This document shows, in pieces, positions 7,604 to 16,222 of a DNA stretch of 33,060 nt. This DNA is from an uncultured Opitutales bacterium (lineage in GTDB: Bacteria; Verrucomicrobiota; Verrucomicrobiia; Opitutales; Seribacteraceae). The position numbers and the translations under genes were made by a program. The stretch's first letter is position 1; the number at the start of each line of letters is the position of its first letter. Under the pieces are notes generated by a model. The model saw nothing but the letters and a program-made list of their open reading frames with translations, was not told the DNA's origin and made no database searches. The DNA is taken from assembly GCA_905612515.1 (NCBI GenBank), contig CAJQSI010000019.1:1-33060 (forward strand), read 5' to 3'.

Positions 7604-7978
7604 TCAACTGTCCCATTCCAGGGCGCCGCTCTTGAGTTCGTAAACGAGCCCCGCCGCCAAAATCCCCGTAAAGAAAAGCATGGGCCCGAGTATCGGTATG
7701 CCTGCGGCAGCCAACTCCCGGTGCGTAAGGGTCCAAGGTATAAGGAAAACGACGTCCACGTCGAAAAGGATGAAGAGCATGGCGGTTACGTAAAACTTGA
7801 CCGAGTAACTCGTCTTGCCCGATACCTCCGCCGCCAATCCGCATTCATAGGGGGAATCCTTAATCTTGCCGTGACGTGCCTTTTGGCCGAAAATATGGCT
7901 TACCGCCAATATGCCGAAACCAATTCCAACAGCCAGTAGGATTTGGATCAGCACGGGCAAGTAATCTCCTAGTTCCAT
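7604..7978 (-). CDS. nuoA: NADH-quinone oxidoreductase subunit A
   Basis: A 124-residue membrane protein with three hydrophobic helices (about 8-30, 65-85, 93-115). It carries the NuoA signature DSPYECG and the KFYVTAMLFILFDVDVVFLIPW segment with its conserved acidic residues. It is part of the membrane arm of respiratory complex I, next to the quinone pocket. It stands alone: the next gene on its strand is the EIIA-DAC fusion, 56 bases further on, and no nuoB or other complex I gene is in the window. It is divergent from the beta-helix gene, with 76 bases between the two starts. Confidence 0.95.
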   Translation of the reverse strand: MELGDYLPVLIQILLAVGIGFGILAVSHIFGQKARHGKIKDSPYECGLAAEVSGKTSYSVKFYVTAMLFILFDVDVVFLIPWTLTHRELAAAGIPILGPMLFFTGILAAGLVYELKSGALEWDS

Positions 7979-8000
7979 AGTTATACTAGTTGCGACTAAG

Positions 8001-8015
8001 CTTGCCTAAGGCAAG
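8001..8015. promoter_or_regulatory. 15-bp palindrome in the nuoA / beta-helix divergent region
   Basis: CTTGCCTAAGGCAAG is a perfect 7+1+7 inverted repeat in the 76-base gap between the divergent starts at 7978 and 8055. Its size and place suit a dimeric regulator's operator, but no regulator gene is adjacent and chance cannot be excluded. Confidence 0.35.
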
Positions 8016-8054
8016 AATATTCGGGATACTCTTTGCCCTATATCCGCAAAGCAA

Positions 8055-11000
8055 ATGTTGCCCTTTACACGAAGTTTCAAAACCAAAATCTGTTTCTCGG
8101 GGTTTCGGCTGTTTGCCTTTTTTTGTCTTTTCGTTGCCTTCTCTATATCTCTTGTTGCCGCCGAGAGCATCTTTGTGGACGACAATGCTTCCGAGGGGGG
8201 CGACGGCTCTTCATGGGGAACCGCCTACAAGGATATTCGAAGCGCTCTCGACGAAGCCTATTCTTCGTTAGACCAAGACAGTTTCCAAAACATTACGATC
8301 AAGGTAGCCGAGGGGGTTTACAAACCTACGGACGGGGCGACTTCGGAAGAACTAAAGGAACCGCAAGCTCTTAGCTTCTCGCTGAAGGAACTTGAGAATT
8401 CCTTGGATAGACTCGTTATTGAAGGCGGTTGGGACGGCAACGAAACATCGGATGATCCTCAAGGCGACGTTAACGCCACTATCCTGAGCGGGGAGATAGA
8501 CTCCAACAATTCCCTTTGGTCCAAGTCAGTTGTGTATGTTAACCGAAACGTTACAAACGTTGACAAAGACAATGGAGATTTGCGGGCCGGTACCATGCTC
8601 AAGGGGTTCGTAATAAGCAAATGGAACGCAAATGGAGAGGGTAGGGGAATAAACAACCTTGGCTCGCCAAGGATCGAGAATCTCGTCCAGCGAGAAACCT
8701 TCTATGTCGCCGAGAATGCCCGCGATGGGGGTTCTGGCTCCTCTTGGGCTAGCGCCTACAAAGATCTTCGAACTGCTTTGAACAGAGCTACCGCTTTGTT
8801 GGAGCAAGACGGAGTCGATGATCTTCTATTCATAGACGTTAACGTAGCTGAGGGAGTTTATCTCCCTGTTGAAGGAGCGACTGAAGCGGAAATGGAGGAA
8901 CCTCGAACCCTAAGTTTCCGTTTGCTCGGTTACGAAGATCCCGACGATCGATTGACCATCCGAGGCGGTTGGCGCGGAGACGAACCTTTCGGTTCCGATC
9001 CCCAAGGGGACGAGAACGCCACCATCCTGAGCGGAGAGATCAATGCCACTAAAACGCTCTGGTCCATGCATGTCCTGTATGCGGACCAAGGCGTAACGAA
9101 CAACACTCTGCTCAAGGGATTCGTCATCACCAAGGGAAATGCAAATGGATATGTAGATTATTTCCGTAAGGGTGGGGGCATGTACAATATGGGTTCCCCT
9201 AGGATCGAGAATTGCGTATTTCGGGACAATCGGGCCCTTTTCCAAGGCGCCGGGATGGTGAACGCGCCATACGTCGACAACGTATGGGTGGCCGATTCGA
9301 ACGGCAAGAAATCGAAAACCCTTAAGGCTTTTGTCCGAGAAGCTTCCCCATACTTGCTTAACTGTTGGTTCGAAAACAACCGGATCGATTTTTCGGTGGG
9401 TCAAGAAATCGAGGAACTTCTCGGCAGAAACGCGCGGCCCGACGAAAACCTGTTTCTAGGTGGTGGTGGTTTTTGCAACTTGGGAGGGGCTCCCACCTTA
9501 GATGGATGCATTTTCGAAGCTAACTTGGTTCTCGGTGGTCCTGCTCCTCCCGAAGCTTCCGAAGATGGGCAACCCCCCGAGGAAAATTTGTTCGTTGGCG
9601 GCGGAGGCATGTATGATCTCGGTTTCGCTCTATACACGGAGTCCTTCTTGAAGCAGGAGGAGGCAGACGTTGCTTTTGCGGGTGATGCCGGTTCCATTGA
9701 TATCTTCAATCAACCGGAATTGAAGACTATTTCGGACAAGAACATGACAATGATTCTTCGTAATTGCCTGTTCCGCAAAAATTTGGCGACCGGTTACACG
9801 GCGGAATCCAGTCATGGCGGTGGCGGACTTTTCATTATCGGTCGCCAGCACGGTTTGGCAGAGTCGATAAGTTTGACGGTGGGCACGCAATTCTTCCAAA
9901 AGAATTACAACAACCAGAGTATTCTCAACTGCGAGTTCATCGAGAACGAAGCCAATTCGGGCGGCGGTATTCACATGGAATCGTTGAAAATCGCAGATGA
10001 ATCCCCAAGTCACTATTCCAACCCGCTTGTTCAGGACTGCAACTTCACGGGCAACAAGGCTACACTAAGAGGCGGTGGAGTGAGCATCCCCTACAAGGTC
10101 GGATTCCCCGGATTGCCTGACACTGAACACCATACTTTCATACGTTGCGTTTTTTCGAAGAACAATGCTCCTACGGGCGGTGGAATTTTCCTTGGGGACG
10201 TTTATTCGGGCGATTGGTCGAAGTCCGATTACGAAGTGATTGGCGACGTGGACTCTCAGGGAAAAGTTCAGTACAAAGTTCCCGCAGTTCCCGGAGAAAA
10301 GTCGCGAGAAGGCTGCAGCCCTTATTTCTCCTATTGCGTGTTCACCGGAAACACGGCCGAATACGGGGGCGGTTTGACCAATGCCGCGGCTCGACCAAAG
10401 TTGTTCAACTGTATTTTCTACGCTAATTCGGCCGGAACCGGCGGAGCTGCCTGGAGCGGGGAGTCCGCCACCACTTGGTCGAATTGCCTGTTTTACGGCA
10501 ACAGCGCGGATGGTCCAAACGTTCTCGACCCCAAGCGCGGATTAAAGGTCGTCGGCTCCGTCTACGACTACTACTCCACCAGTTTTTTTGGTAATTGCGT
10601 GTTCTGGAACAACACTTCCTCCGGATATGTGGGGCACGGTTACCACTCGACTTTTCCTCTTTCCTATGGCGCCAATAATTTTTGGATAGACGAAAACCCC
10701 GCCCGCCCCACCTACCCTAAATATCCCGGAGACCCCACGGTCAGAACATTCGGCGGAGCATCGATCAGGTATCATGCAAGCAATCTCATGCAGGGCGGAT
10801 ATGAAAACCTGCCGGGAGTGGTGACTGACGAACCGTACTTCATGGACCCGAATGATCCGGACGGCATGGACGATCTTTGGTTTACCGAAGACGACGGGCT
10901 TCGACCGGATTGGAATGGGACAACTTCCAAGGATTCATTAGTCGCGGACGAGAGGAGAAGCGCGGTGACCCGACCGAAGCCGGTTTCGGTTACGACTGCA

Positions 11001-12689
11001 AATTCAACGGTTTCATCGGTCGTCGATGCGGGTAGGGTCGTCACTGTGGTCGATCCGAGCTCCACCATGGAGTCCTTGGGTTTGCCTATGCCTTCTCCGT
11101 TCAATGACGATGATGAGGTCGATCCGCCGACTGTGGATCAGGTTTTGTATGAATTAAGAGACAATACTCAGGAGTTCGTCCGCGAGTTGGCTTACCCCAG
11201 TCGTCTTAGCCGTTTTTATCTCAGCAATACTGATGCGGATATCCGGCGTTACGTCACGGCCGACGTGGCGGACTTGGACGACGACAACGACACCGAGGAA
11301 GGTCTCCCTTACGATTCTTCCGGCTACCTGCGAGTTCAAGGTTCAAGAATCGACTTGGGTCCCTACGAGGCGATTCGGGGAGCGGACGCTCTTCGAGATT
11401 CTCCCAAAGTCATACATGTGGACGACAGTCGGCCGGAGGACGGGAACGGTTCCACGTGGGAAACGGCTTTCAAATACCTTCGCAATGCTCTTGCCGTGGC
11501 TATGCAAGGCGACGAGATCCGTGTGGCGGAGGGTACTTACACGCCAACGCAAGGTTTGTCGGAAGAGGTGACGGGAGATCCCTTGTACGAGCCCCGCACC
11601 TATAGCTTCGGACTAAAGAGCGACGTAACTATGATCGGTGGTTGGCTCGGTAGCGAAAAAGTGGCGGAGGATAGGTTGGGAGATCCCCAAAACACGATTC
11701 TGAGCGGAAAAATCAAGGAAGCGGTGGAACTGAGTAGGGCTCGCCACGACGGGAACGAGTCGTACGAGCAAACCTATCGGAGTTTGCACGTGATCCGTGG
11801 GTATGAATTGAATGCCACCACAACGATTATGGACGGATTCGTAATAACCGGAGGCAACGCAAACGGCTACGTGGAAGAGTTCGAGGGCAACAGAACTTAT
11901 GCCGGCGGTGGCGGCATGTTGCTGATAGATGCTTCGCCCACTATCCGAAATTGCTTCTTTGAAGACAACAAGGCGCTTTGCGTGGGTTACGGCATCGCCG
12001 ATTCGACCGATCCCAACTGGGATATGGACCACCCGCCCATTCTAACCACCGACAGGAGTAATCGTGGGGCCGGATTATCAATTCTCGATGGTCCTGTTTC
12101 TAATCCCCAGTCCGAATTTGAGTATCCCGCATCACCCGTACTTGTTAATTGCGTGTTTTTCGAAAACGTGACCGAGGGCAAGACCAAGCGTTATCGTACT
12201 TCCGAAACGAGGTATGAAGTGCCCGGGATAGGTGGCGCGATTTACGTCGGTTCGGGAACTTCGCCCACACTGGAAAGTTGCGTTTTCTCCGGTAATCGGG
12301 CGACTATCGAAGACTATCCCAATCCGAAAGTCGGATATCTACGAAGAGTTTTTCCGTGGTGGTTTGCCGGCGCTTCGGGTTCCATTTCCGATGTAGTAAG
12401 CGGAACCCAAGGAGAAGCATACGAACCTCACTACGACTTGAATCCGGAGGGTTTGTCCGGTGGAATCTATAATGAGGGATCAGTCACCATCAAGAGTTGC
12501 GTATTCAACGACAACATCGCCTTGCGAGCATACGAGGACGGCCGATTGTACAACAATGTTCGGCATCAGTTTCACGTAGGCATTGTTCAATCGGGGGAAC
12601 CATCCATCCTCTTTGACCCCCCCTTGGTCGAGACTTCCCAGATATCCCGCCGAAATCAAAAGCGAATCGATATTCATAAAGAGGGTTGA
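8055..12689 (+). CDS. Giant secreted right-handed beta-helix protein, N-terminal part (split gene)
   Basis: A 1544-residue product. A signal peptide (residues 1-36, ending FSISLVAAES) is followed by a repeat-rich beta-helix of the polymorphic-outer-membrane-protein/right-handed-helix type, with recurrent GGG(M/I)YN(M/L)GSPRIENC(V/F)F and NC(V/L)F(Y/S)(G/E)N units. Three longer copies of a module (VDDNA..GGDGSSW..AYKDIR..AL, then ILSGEI, LKGFVI.KGNANG) start near 8160, 8694 and 11406. It should be secreted and may bind or cleave polysaccharide, but no catalytic motif is recognised. The reading frame ends at 12689 with a basic tail unlike the rest (SQISRRNQKRIDIHKEG), while the same protein clearly continues in the +1 frame. 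The intact product would be about 1899 residues. A mutation, an assembly error or frameshifting could explain this. Confidence 0.88.
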   Translation: MLPFTRSFKTKICFSGFRLFAFFCLFVAFSISLVAAESIFVDDNASEGGDGSSWGTAYKDIRSALDEAYSSLDQDSFQNITIKVAEGVYKPTDGATSEELKEPQALSFSLKELENSLDRLVIEGGWDGNETSDDPQGDVNATILSGEIDSNNSLWSKSVVYVNRNVTNVDKDNGDLRAGTMLKGFVISKWNANGEGRGINNLGSPRIENLVQRETFYVAENARDGGSGSSWASAYKDLRTALNRATALLEQDGVDDLLFIDVNVAEGVYLPVEGATEAEMEEPRTLSFRLLGYEDPDDRLTIRGGWRGDEPFGSDPQGDENATILSGEINATKTLWSMHVLYADQGVTNNTLLKGFVITKGNANGYVDYFRKGGGMYNMGSPRIENCVFRDNRALFQGAGMVNAPYVDNVWVADSNGKKSKTLKAFVREASPYLLNCWFENNRIDFSVGQEIEELLGRNARPDENLFLGGGGFCNLGGAPTLDGCIFEANLVLGGPAPPEASEDGQPPEENLFVGGGGMYDLGFALYTESFLKQEEADVAFAGDAGSIDIFNQPELKTISDKNMTMILRNCLFRKNLATGYTAESSHGGGGLFIIGRQHGLAESISLTVGTQFFQKNYNNQSILNCEFIENEANSGGGIHMESLKIADESPSHYSNPLVQDCNFTGNKATLRGGGVSIPYKVGFPGLPDTEHHTFIRCVFSKNNAPTGGGIFLGDVYSGDWSKSDYEVIGDVDSQGKVQYKVPAVPGEKSREGCSPYFSYCVFTGNTAEYGGGLTNAAARPKLFNCIFYANSAGTGGAAWSGESATTWSNCLFYGNSADGPNVLDPKRGLKVVGSVYDYYSTSFFGNCVFWNNTSSGYVGHGYHSTFPLSYGANNFWIDENPARPTYPKYPGDPTVRTFGGASIRYHASNLMQGGYENLPGVVTDEPYFMDPNDPDGMDDLWFTEDDGLRPDWNGTTSKDSLVADERRSAVTRPKPVSVTTANSTVSSVVDAGRVVTVVDPSSTMESLGLPMPSPFNDDDEVDPPTVDQVLYELRDNTQEFVRELAYPSRLSRFYLSNTDADIRRYVTADVADLDDDNDTEEGLPYDSSGYLRVQGSRIDLGPYEAIRGADALRDSPKVIHVDDSRPEDGNGSTWETAFKYLRNALAVAMQGDEIRVAEGTYTPTQGLSEEVTGDPLYEPRTYSFGLKSDVTMIGGWLGSEKVAEDRLGDPQNTILSGKIKEAVELSRARHDGNESYEQTYRSLHVIRGYELNATTTIMDGFVITGGNANGYVEEFEGNRTYAGGGGMLLIDASPTIRNCFFEDNKALCVGYGIADSTDPNWDMDHPPILTTDRSNRGAGLSILDGPVSNPQSEFEYPASPVLVNCVFFENVTEGKTKRYRTSETRYEVPGIGGAIYVGSGTSPTLESCVFSGNRATIEDYPNPKVGYLRRVFPWWFAGASGSISDVVSGTQGEAYEPHYDLNPEGLSGGIYNEGSVTIKSCVFNDNIALRAYEDGRLYNNVRHQFHVGIVQSGEPSILFDPPLVETSQISRRNQKRIDIHKEG

Positions 12690-13755
12690 TCCTGACTATG
12701 TAAACCTGACATCGGGAAGTTTGGCTACGATTGTCACGGACTATGGCGGGGCCGTACATAACGTTGGTTCTGCAACCATCGTCAATTCAATCCTTTGGAG
12801 CAATCAATCTGGCCCCAAGAGAGGAGCGAACGTGGACGCAGGTCTTTATGGAATTGTTAACCCTCCCTCAACTAGGGAAATTCCCGGCAAGGAATCCGTG
12901 CCTTCCGATTATCCCGGAGATCCAAAGTTCGACGATTCCGGCTATGCCGAAACTTACGAGACTGTGCAAGTGACAGCGCCAAACGTCATTCAGGGCGGAA
13001 GTTCCATACCATACGGCAGTCCCAGTGATATATATTATACTTTGAATGGCGTAATTTCCGGCGATCCTGTTTTCCTCGATCCCGAAAACCCCAAGGGGGT
13101 TGACGGCAAGTGGTTCACCGAGAATGACGGTTTGCGACTTGACGAAGGTTCTTCCGCAATCGATCAAGGGGATCCATCGATTGACGGTGTGGAACCTCTT
13201 GCCGACATGATCCGAGACGTTTTAGGCTTCCGGCGCGTTCAAGGCGCCAAACCGGACATTGGTCCATACGAACATGGTGCTCATGATAGTAATGGCGACC
13301 ACTTAAAGGATGAATTGCCGAACGCATGGGCTTCCGCCCGATCGGAAGGTCTGGGCTGGAAGAGTTTCGATTGGTTCGGCCTTTATTTTCCCGTGTCCCC
13401 CAGTCCTTTTTCCAAGCCCAAACCCGGTTGGGTCTTGTGGGAAGGATACGATGAATCCGTGCTTGCGGGCTGGATGTATCATGCCGACTACGGATGGCTT
13501 TATCGAGGAGAATACGAAACCACTACTTCGAATATCGACAACATTTGGCTTTGGCATCCGAAACTCGGCTGGCTTTGGACGAACCAATACGTTTTCCCCT
13601 ATCTCTATCGGTCCGATTCCGACGATTGGATTTTCTTTCATCCCCCGAGCACTACCCTATGGGAAGGGCACACCCATGCCGGTCCGCATGCCTCGGAACC
13701 TCCCCCTGTATACTATGACTTCGGACTGGCCGAATGGTTGCCGCTGGAGAATTGA
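12583..13755 (+). CDS. Giant beta-helix protein, C-terminal part in the +1 frame, with aromatic GWLY/GWLW end
   Basis: This frame continues the beta-helix gene: GGAVHNVGSATIVNSILWSN and GKWFTENDGLRLDEGSSAID..DIGPYEHG are the usual closing units of such proteins. The first ATG (12583) is probably not a real start, and coding in this frame most likely begins near the C7 tract at 12617-12623. The last 110 residues are a separate aromatic repeat (GWVLWEGYDE, AGWMYHADYGWLYRGEY, NIWLWHPKLGWLWTNQYVFPYLYR, WIFFHP). I recall this kind of C-terminal module in secreted Verrucomicrobiota proteins, where it may be an anchoring or sorting domain. That role is inference. Confidence 0.82.
   Translation: MFNRGNHPSSLTPPWSRLPRYPAEIKSESIFIKRVDPDYVNLTSGSLATIVTDYGGAVHNVGSATIVNSILWSNQSGPKRGANVDAGLYGIVNPPSTREIPGKESVPSDYPGDPKFDDSGYAETYETVQVTAPNVIQGGSSIPYGSPSDIYYTLNGVISGDPVFLDPENPKGVDGKWFTENDGLRLDEGSSAIDQGDPSIDGVEPLADMIRDVLGFRRVQGAKPDIGPYEHGAHDSNGDHLKDELPNAWASARSEGLGWKSFDWFGLYFPVSPSPFSKPKPGWVLWEGYDESVLAGWMYHADYGWLYRGEYETTTSNIDNIWLWHPKLGWLWTNQYVFPYLYRSDSDDWIFFHPPSTTLWEGHTHAGPHASEPPPVYYDFGLAEWLPLEN
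12617..12623 (+). other. C7 tract at the probable frame change of the beta-helix gene
   Basis: Seven consecutive C bases (GAC CCC CCC TTG in the upstream frame). Dropping one base, or a +1 slip at CCC-CCC-T, joins ...SILFDPP to WSRLPRYPAEIKSES in the downstream frame, which then runs to 13755. The junction could lie anywhere between about 12617 and 12685, but the tract is the obvious candidate. Confidence 0.5.
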
Positions 13756-13929
13756 TGCATTTCCAGGCATGTCCGTTGTGCAAAACCTATCCCAGTACCC
13801 GCTTCCCTCAAGTTCCGGAATCCATTCCCGAAGATGTTTGCCTAGAACATTGACGGCTTGCGCTTGCGGGGTGTTCGGGTTTATTTTTTCCTCATCAAGT
13901 AAAAACTTCGGCTTTGCCTGCGATTACCT

Positions 13930-14409
13930 ATGAACAGCGAATCACATCTGGAAACCTATCCGATCTCAATAATGAAACAGGATCAAAAAGAAAGTCTCGA
14001 TACCGCGAACCGTAAGCGTTCCGCCGGTTTCACATTGGTGGAAATGCTGATCGTCCTCGCCATGATCGGCCTAGTGGCGGGCTTGGTGATCGTCAACCTC
14101 AGCGGTTCCTTCGAGTCGGGCAAGATAAACACCGCCCGCAACTGGGTGAACGGTCCGGGCAAGGCCGCCGTTACCACCTATTACTTACAGGCGGGCGAAT
14201 ATCCGGCAACCTTGGACGCCATGCTCTCCGCTCCTCCGGGCGTAACCACTCCCGTGGTGGAGAAGGCCAGCGGTCTGCTCGACCCTTGGAAAAAGAAATA
14301 CCAGTACAAGGGCCCTCCCGGGGTCAGAAATCCCGGAAGTTTCGATTTGTGGACCACGGCTCCCGATGGAACGGAAATAGGTAACTGGGATCCCCCTTCG
14401 GGAGCTTAG
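13930..14409 (+). CDS. gspG: Type II secretion major pseudopilin GspG
   Basis: A 159-residue prepilin-like protein. The class III signal is SAG|FTLVEMLIVLAMIGLVAGLVIV, with cleavage after Gly33 and Glu at +5, followed by one hydrophobic helix. GspG features in the pilin head are YPATLDAMLSAPPG, LDPWKKKYQYKGPP and the C-terminal GSFDLWTTAPDGTEIGNW. It builds the periplasmic pseudopilus of the T2SS. ATG at 13972 (MKQDQKESLD) is an alternative start giving a more usual short leader. Neither start has a clear ribosome-binding site. The gap upstream (13756-13929) separates it from the beta-helix gene, and I see no clear promoter there. First gene of the T2SS operon. Confidence 0.93.
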   Translation: MNSESHLETYPISIMKQDQKESLDTANRKRSAGFTLVEMLIVLAMIGLVAGLVIVNLSGSFESGKINTARNWVNGPGKAAVTTYYLQAGEYPATLDAMLSAPPGVTTPVVEKASGLLDPWKKKYQYKGPPGVRNPGSFDLWTTAPDGTEIGNWDPPSGA

Positions 14410-14433
14410 CCTTGAAGCGTGACTAGGGTAGGA

Positions 14434-14970
14434 ATGCGCAGGGGCGGCTTCACCATAGTCGAAGTCCTTCTGGTTCTTGCCCTGTTGGCGATAATCGCGG
14501 CAATGGTCGGCACGGGCGCCGTGGGGATGATCGATGCGGCCAAGATGGAACCCCCGAGCCGCGTATTGAAGAGAGCGGTTCTCGATGCCGTTTACCACGC
14601 GAGTGATCGCAAGGAACCTTCCTTCCTTCGTTACCATAAGGAAAGAGCCACTTTCGAGGTGACCGACGCGACGGGAGGGATTCTTGCGGAGCATGCCGTT
14701 TACGAGGATATGCCCACCGATGCTGAGGATGACGACGACGAATGGGATGACCTGATCCTGCCCGAGGTGAGCTTTCTCGCGGAAGGCCCCTTGGCGGGGG
14801 AGTCCGGAGGCGCTACCCAAGTGGAGGACGAGCACTTGGTCTTGAAGCGGATTCGCTTCCAAGCCGGCGTGAGCCCGCCCTTTCAGGCTAAGGTGACCTT
14901 TGCGGGCAAGGAAGAGATCTTTAATTTCGATTCGTTTTCGGGTTACGTCATAGTCGAGGAGGACGATTGA
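14434..14970 (+). CDS. gspH: Type II secretion minor pseudopilin, GspH-like
   Basis: A 178-residue prepilin-like protein with a very short leader MRRGG|FTIVEVLLVLALLAIIAAMVG (Glu at +5). The start chosen is ATG at 14434, preceded by AGGGTAGGA; an in-frame GTG at 14419 is less likely. The head domain contains a run of acidic residues (TDAEDDDDEWDD) inserted in the region before a C-terminal beta sheet. The assignment to GspH rests on position after gspG and on size. It would sit near the pseudopilus tip. The stop overlaps the next start (TGATG). Confidence 0.82.
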   Translation: MRRGGFTIVEVLLVLALLAIIAAMVGTGAVGMIDAAKMEPPSRVLKRAVLDAVYHASDRKEPSFLRYHKERATFEVTDATGGILAEHAVYEDMPTDAEDDDDEWDDLILPEVSFLAEGPLAGESGGATQVEDEHLVLKRIRFQAGVSPPFQAKVTFAGKEEIFNFDSFSGYVIVEEDD

Positions 14971-15509
14971 TGCAGCCCTGCTCCGATAATCGTGGAACTG
15001 AGTGCCTGGGGTTTGTTTCGAGGCAGTCTCCAAAGCCCCGTGGAGTCATGGGCTATTTGTTGATCGAGGTTCTGGTGGCTCTTGCCTTGTTCGGGATGGC
15101 GGCGGTTTACTTGGTGGACGGCGCTTTCGTGGCCGCTCGGTTTTCCAGGCACATGAAGGACACGAGGGAAATGGAGCAAGATCTCCTTTGGGCCCGCAGC
15201 AAGATTTTCGGCAAGCATGATTACGAGGAGATCAGCGACGGGGGAGAAATCGAGACCTTGACTTTGGGTGAAATCCGATGGGATACGCAGGTGGAACTGT
15301 CCACAGTCGTGGACGTTTACAAAGTTACGCTTAACCTCGAGTACGAAGGCTCGGACGAATTGGAGATCGAATCGGGTGAAAAAGAATCGATCATGTACGT
15401 TCTTCGCCCAACTTGGTCCAAACACGGAGACTTGCAGTCGGATCGCGCTCGTTTGCTGGAAGACAAGCGGAAAAAGATTCGCGAGATAGTGGAGGACAGG
15501 CGCAGATGA
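14970..15509 (+). CDS. gspI: Type II secretion minor pseudopilin, GspI-like
   Basis: A 179-residue prepilin-like protein. The leader is longer than in its neighbours (about 28 residues), before G|YLLIEVLVALALFGMAAVYLVDGAF, a hydrophobic helix with Glu at +5. The cleavage motif has Tyr rather than Phe at +1. The start ATG at 14970 overlaps the previous stop and has GAGGAGG seven bases upstream, a strong site. The assignment to GspI is by order between gspH and gspJ and by the IEVLVALALF pattern. The C-terminus is a charged tail (LLEDKRKKIREIVEDRRR), unusual for a pseudopilin. Confidence 0.82.
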   Translation: MQPCSDNRGTECLGFVSRQSPKPRGVMGYLLIEVLVALALFGMAAVYLVDGAFVAARFSRHMKDTREMEQDLLWARSKIFGKHDYEEISDGGEIETLTLGEIRWDTQVELSTVVDVYKVTLNLEYEGSDELEIESGEKESIMYVLRPTWSKHGDLQSDRARLLEDKRKKIREIVEDRRR

Positions 15510-16222
15510 AGCTCTATACCTCAAACCGAGGAGGGCGAAAGGGAGGTTTCACTCTTGTCGAGGTCTTGCTTGCCTTGGTCCTGTCCGGACTTTTGCTGGT
15601 GGCTGCAACCTCCTTGCTGATCACGCTCTCGCGAGCTTGGGCCGACCGACCGGCCGTACGGGATGCTTTCGATGCGCATGTCGATGGTGTTGCCCGTTTT
15701 CTCGTGACCATAATGGACAAGGGGACTATACCGCCGAAGAATAACGATGCAAAAAGCCCCATATTTTTGGACCAGCCGGTTGGATTCTCTGATGCTGACG
15801 ACCCATTGATAAGTTTTTTTGTGCGTGAAGCTCCGCCTCTTTTGGTTTGGCCGCGCGGATTGGCTCCACGTGTGCATTGCTACCTCTATTTCGAGGATGG
15901 AGACGGCTTGAGCCTCCTGTGGTATTCGGACTTACAGGAGATGGAGCAGGGAGAGGGCGGGAAGTTTGAACTGGAAGACGAAGACGACCTGTTCAAAACG
16001 CCCATCAGTAACCTTTGCGTGGAAATAGAATACTGTTATTATGACGACGAGGAGGAAACTTGGGACAAGGAAAATGAAATAGACGAGGAGCGGGAAGAAG
16101 GAGATCCTCTACCGGATTTCATAAGACTCGTCTTTCGCTTGAACAGTCGAGATTTGGAACGAATCATCACGATTCCCATAGCTCGAATATCGCCCAATGG
16201 CCTCAGCCCCGAAAAACGATGA
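15506..16222 (+). CDS. gspJ: Type II secretion minor pseudopilin, GspJ-like
   Basis: A 238-residue prepilin-like protein: GRKGG|FTLVEVLLALVLSGLLLVAATSLLITLSRAW, with a larger head domain typical of GspJ. The start ATG at 15506 overlaps the gspI stop (ATGA), with GGAGGA upstream. An in-frame extension to 15413 would place 31 residues before the normal leader and is not supported. The head has two acidic runs, EDEDDLF and YYDDEEETWDKENEIDEEREEGD, and then a standard LPDFIRLVFRLNS strand. It works with GspI and GspK at the pseudopilus tip. Confidence 0.85.
   Translation: MKLYTSNRGGRKGGFTLVEVLLALVLSGLLLVAATSLLITLSRAWADRPAVRDAFDAHVDGVARFLVTIMDKGTIPPKNNDAKSPIFLDQPVGFSDADDPLISFFVREAPPLLVWPRGLAPRVHCYLYFEDGDGLSLLWYSDLQEMEQGEGGKFELEDEDDLFKTPISNLCVEIEYCYYDDEEETWDKENEIDEEREEGDPLPDFIRLVFRLNSRDLERIITIPIARISPNGLSPEKR

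Noticed and set aside
13850-13890. TTGACG followed by AT-rich bases as a promoter for the T2SS operon
   Set aside because: No acceptable -10 element at 16-18 bases; the nearest AT-rich hexamer is over 20 bases away.
14185-15033. 282-residue minus-strand ORF over gspG and gspH
   Set aside because: It overlaps genes with clear prepilin signals and shows no recognisable domain.
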